From the NCBI GenBank assembly GCA_964406035.1, contig CAYOQB010000006.1:1-64000 (forward strand): a stretch of 64,000 nucleotides of DNA, written 5' to 3'. The notes under the pieces are model-generated. The model had not been told where the DNA came from, searched no databases, and was given only the letters and a program-made list of their open reading frames with translations. Position 1 is the first letter of the stretch, and each line of letters starts with the position of its first letter. Below are positions 62,255 through 64,000 of the stretch, in pieces. The translations under genes and the position numbers were made by a program. Origin of the DNA: JAIEPW01 sp964406035 (GTDB lineage Bacteria; Acidobacteriota; Terriglobia; Bryobacterales; Bryobacteraceae).

Positions 62255-63235
62255 GGTGTACAGGCCCATCGCCTTTTTTACTTCCTGAACGGTCTTGCGG
62301 GCCCATGGCGACACGCGTTCGGCGCCGGCGTCGAGCACGCTCGAAACGTAATGCGGATCGGCCGTGATGTCGCGGTAGCGTTGCTGCAGCGGCTCCAGGG
62401 AAGCGATCACGGCGTCGGCCACGGTTTTCTTCAGGTCGCCGTAGCGCATGCCGGAAAAGACTTCGGGCATTTTGCTGGAAGGCGTTTCCGTAAACGCCTG
62501 ATAGATGGAAAGCAGGTTGCGCACGCCTGGTCCCATGGTCTCGAAATCCACAGCCGGGTTGGAGTCCGTGGTGGCGCGCAGGATCTTCTTCCGCACCTGA
62601 TCGAGCGGATCCAGCAGCCCGATCGCGTGCCCGGAACCCGGCGTGGACTTCGACATCTTCTTTTCCGGATCGTCCAGCCCCATGATGCGCGCGCCGACAG
62701 CGGGCAGCCGGGTCTCCGGCATCACGAACACCTCGCCATACAACGAATTGAACCTCTGCGCGATGTCGCGGGTCAGCTCCAGATGCTGGGATTGATCGTC
62801 GCCCACCGGGACCTTCGCCGCGTTATACAGCAGGATGTCGGCGGCCATTAGCACCGGATACTGCAGCAGGCCGTCGCCGACGGTCTCCTGCGCCGCCGCT
62901 TTCGCCTTGTATTGCGTCATGCGTTCCAGCCAGCCCACCGGAGTTACGCAGGTCAGCATCCAGGCGAGCTCGGCGTGCTCCGGCACCGAGGACTGCACCA
63001 TCAGCGAGGAATGTCCGGGGTCGATGCCGATCGCCAGCAGCATCCCCGCGAGCTCCTCGATCTTCTGCCGCAGTTCCTTTGGGTCCTGATAGACGGTGAT
63101 GGCGTGCAGGTCGACGATGCAGTAGATGCTCTCGAACTCGTATTGCATCCGCGCCCAGTTCTTGAGCGCGCCAAGATAATTTCCGATGTGCGGGCTGCCG
63201 GTGGGTTGGATGCCGGAGAAGACTCGTGCTTTCAT
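62246..63235 (-). CDS. trpS: Tryptophanyl-tRNA synthetase
   Basis: 329 residues from the ATG at 63235 (MKARVFSGIQPTGSPHIGNYLGAL). The HIGH-type motif is SPHIGNYLGA, and the KMSKS loop is intact (KKMSKSTPG). The tryptophan-binding segment DLHAITVYQDP and VGDDQSQHLELTRDIA are also in place. The C-terminus is complete (TVQEVKKAMGLYTS). It charges tRNA-Trp. It overlaps the ABC-F stop by nine bases on the other strand and is divergent to the methyltransferase gene 21 bases away. Confidence 0.95.
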   Translation of the reverse strand: MKARVFSGIQPTGSPHIGNYLGALKNWARMQYEFESIYCIVDLHAITVYQDPKELRQKIEELAGMLLAIGIDPGHSSLMVQSSVPEHAELAWMLTCVTPVGWLERMTQYKAKAAAQETVGDGLLQYPVLMAADILLYNAAKVPVGDDQSQHLELTRDIAQRFNSLYGEVFVMPETRLPAVGARIMGLDDPEKKMSKSTPGSGHAIGLLDPLDQVRKKILRATTDSNPAVDFETMGPGVRNLLSIYQAFTETPSSKMPEVFSGMRYGDLKKTVADAVIASLEPLQQRYRDITADPHYVSSVLDAGAERVSPWARKTVQEVKKAMGLYTSR

Positions 63236-63256
63236 GCTAAGTGGGGGTAAGTTCCT

Positions 63257-64000
63257 ATCGTAAACGAACTGCACGCGGAAAAATGGGTTTACGGCGGTGA
63301 AGCGCTGGCTCGTCTGGATGGACGCGTGGTGCTGACGCCGTTCCTGTTGCCCGGCGAATCGGCGCGGGTGGAGATCGCCAGCGCCAAGAGCGACCTGCTG
63401 CGGGGCCGTGTTCAGGAGCTGCTGACGCGCAACGAAGCACGCCAGGAGCCGCCCTGCCCCGTATTCGGCGCTTGCGGCGGCTGCCACTACCAGCACGCCA
63501 GCTACGAATTTCAGGTGGCCGGGAAGGTGGACATCCTGCGCGAGCAGTTGCGGCGCGTCGGCAAGATCGATTGGACCGGCCCTATCGAGGCGATCACCGG
63601 CGATCCCTGGCGCTATCGCAATCGCGTGCAGGTGCGCCTGGCTTCCTCCGGCATCGGGTACCTGGCCTGGGGCACGCACGATCTGGTGCCCACGCGCGTG
63701 TGCCCCATTTCCTGGGAGCCGGTGGAAGCCGCGATTCAGGCCCTCTGGAAGATGCGCAACGATTCCCGCTTTCCCGGGTTCCTGCGCACCGTGGAACTAT
63801 TCACGAACGGCGACAAGGTCCAGTTGAACGTGCTGGAGACGGATCGCAAGCCGGCGCGCTGGTTCTTCGACTGGTGCGCGGAGATGATTCCGGGCGCAGC
63901 CGATCCGCACCTGGATTACCGCGCGGGCGGCTTCGACTTCCGGGTCAGCCACGATTCCTTTTTCCAGGTGAACCGGCTTCTCGTGGAGCGGCTGCCGCAG
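63257..64000 (+). CDS. TrmA/RlmD-family uracil-5 RNA methyltransferase, N-terminal part
   Basis: Partial, running off the right edge (248 codons seen). The protein starts with a TRAM-like domain (EKWVYGGEALARLDGRVVLTPFLLPGESARVEI) and has the iron-sulfur cysteines in PCPVFGACGGCHYQH, followed by NRVQVRLAS and HDSFFQVNRLLVERLP, all typical of RlmD/RumA-type enzymes. The SAM-binding domain lies beyond the window. The start is odd: the frame has no ATG, GTG or TTG between the stop at 63248-63250 and a GTG at 63326, yet the conserved domain starts earlier. The ATC at 63257 or the CTG at 63269 would have to serve, unless there is a sequencing error. Confidence 0.85.
   Translation, partial: MVNELHAEKWVYGGEALARLDGRVVLTPFLLPGESARVEIASAKSDLLRGRVQELLTRNEARQEPPCPVFGACGGCHYQHASYEFQVAGKVDILREQLRRVGKIDWTGPIEAITGDPWRYRNRVQVRLASSGIGYLAWGTHDLVPTRVCPISWEPVEAAIQALWKMRNDSRFPGFLRTVELFTNGDKVQLNVLETDRKPARWFFDWCAEMIPGAADPHLDYRAGGFDFRVSHDSFFQVNRLLVERLPQ

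Overview
The window is high-GC DNA (coding strands rich in GCG, CTG, CGC and GGC codons), and its gene content points to an Acidobacteriota genome of the Solibacter/Bryobacter kind. The best evidence is a 1,175-residue secreted protein ending in a C-terminal domain typical of Solibacter surface proteins, an ADOP-type ABC permease (acidobacterial duplicated orphan permease) paired with a PadR repressor, and many secreted proteins with no recognisable family. This assignment is an inference from gene content; there is no rRNA in the window.

Layout. 1-6000 is an accessory stretch: the 3' end of a serine hydrolase gene, five small secreted or membrane orphan proteins on the minus strand, a RidA-like protein, REP-like inverted repeats and a truncated IS110 transposase. 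6000-9540 holds a Spy/CpxP-like periplasmic protein divergent from a histidine kinase/response regulator pair, and a small secreted protein. 9550-18400 holds a secreted S9 peptidase, a multi-PAS histidine kinase, tRNA-Gln(CUG), a histidine kinase with an ethylene-receptor-like membrane domain, and three orphan proteins. 18450-24320 encodes two large secreted surface proteins.

24847-38041 is one long minus-strand gene series. It starts with an ECF sigma factor, a zinc-finger anti-sigma factor and a small secreted protein, and runs without a real gap into type II secretion genes in the order E-F-G-H-I-J-K-L-M-C-(orphan)-D, most of them overlapping by 1-25 bases. Upstream on the same strand are a Fic protein and a type I-like exporter (ABC protein, HlyD, TolC). 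No prepilin peptidase lies in the window.

44264-54952 is a mixed metabolic region: an alpha/beta hydrolase, a DJ-1/PfpI protein, a two-gene aminophosphonate unit (FAD oxidoreductase plus PhnX), a repeat-rich intergenic region, a Gfo/Idh/MocA oxidoreductase with an MFS transporter, a GT39-like glycosyltransferase, and ADOP plus PadR. 55111-60288 is a tight housekeeping operon: cupin, yicC, gmk, rpoZ, coaBC, family-4 UDG, tmk and a Dabb-domain protein. It is followed by an ABC-F ATPase, trpS (minus) and the start of a TrmA/RlmD-type RNA methyltransferase that runs off the right edge.

The most notable items are the ethylene-receptor-like kinase, which keeps all seven residues known to matter for ethylene binding at the right spacing; the sigma/anti-sigma-headed secretion operon; an exporter ATPase with degenerate Q- and H-loops; and the transaminase-independent aminophosphonate pair.
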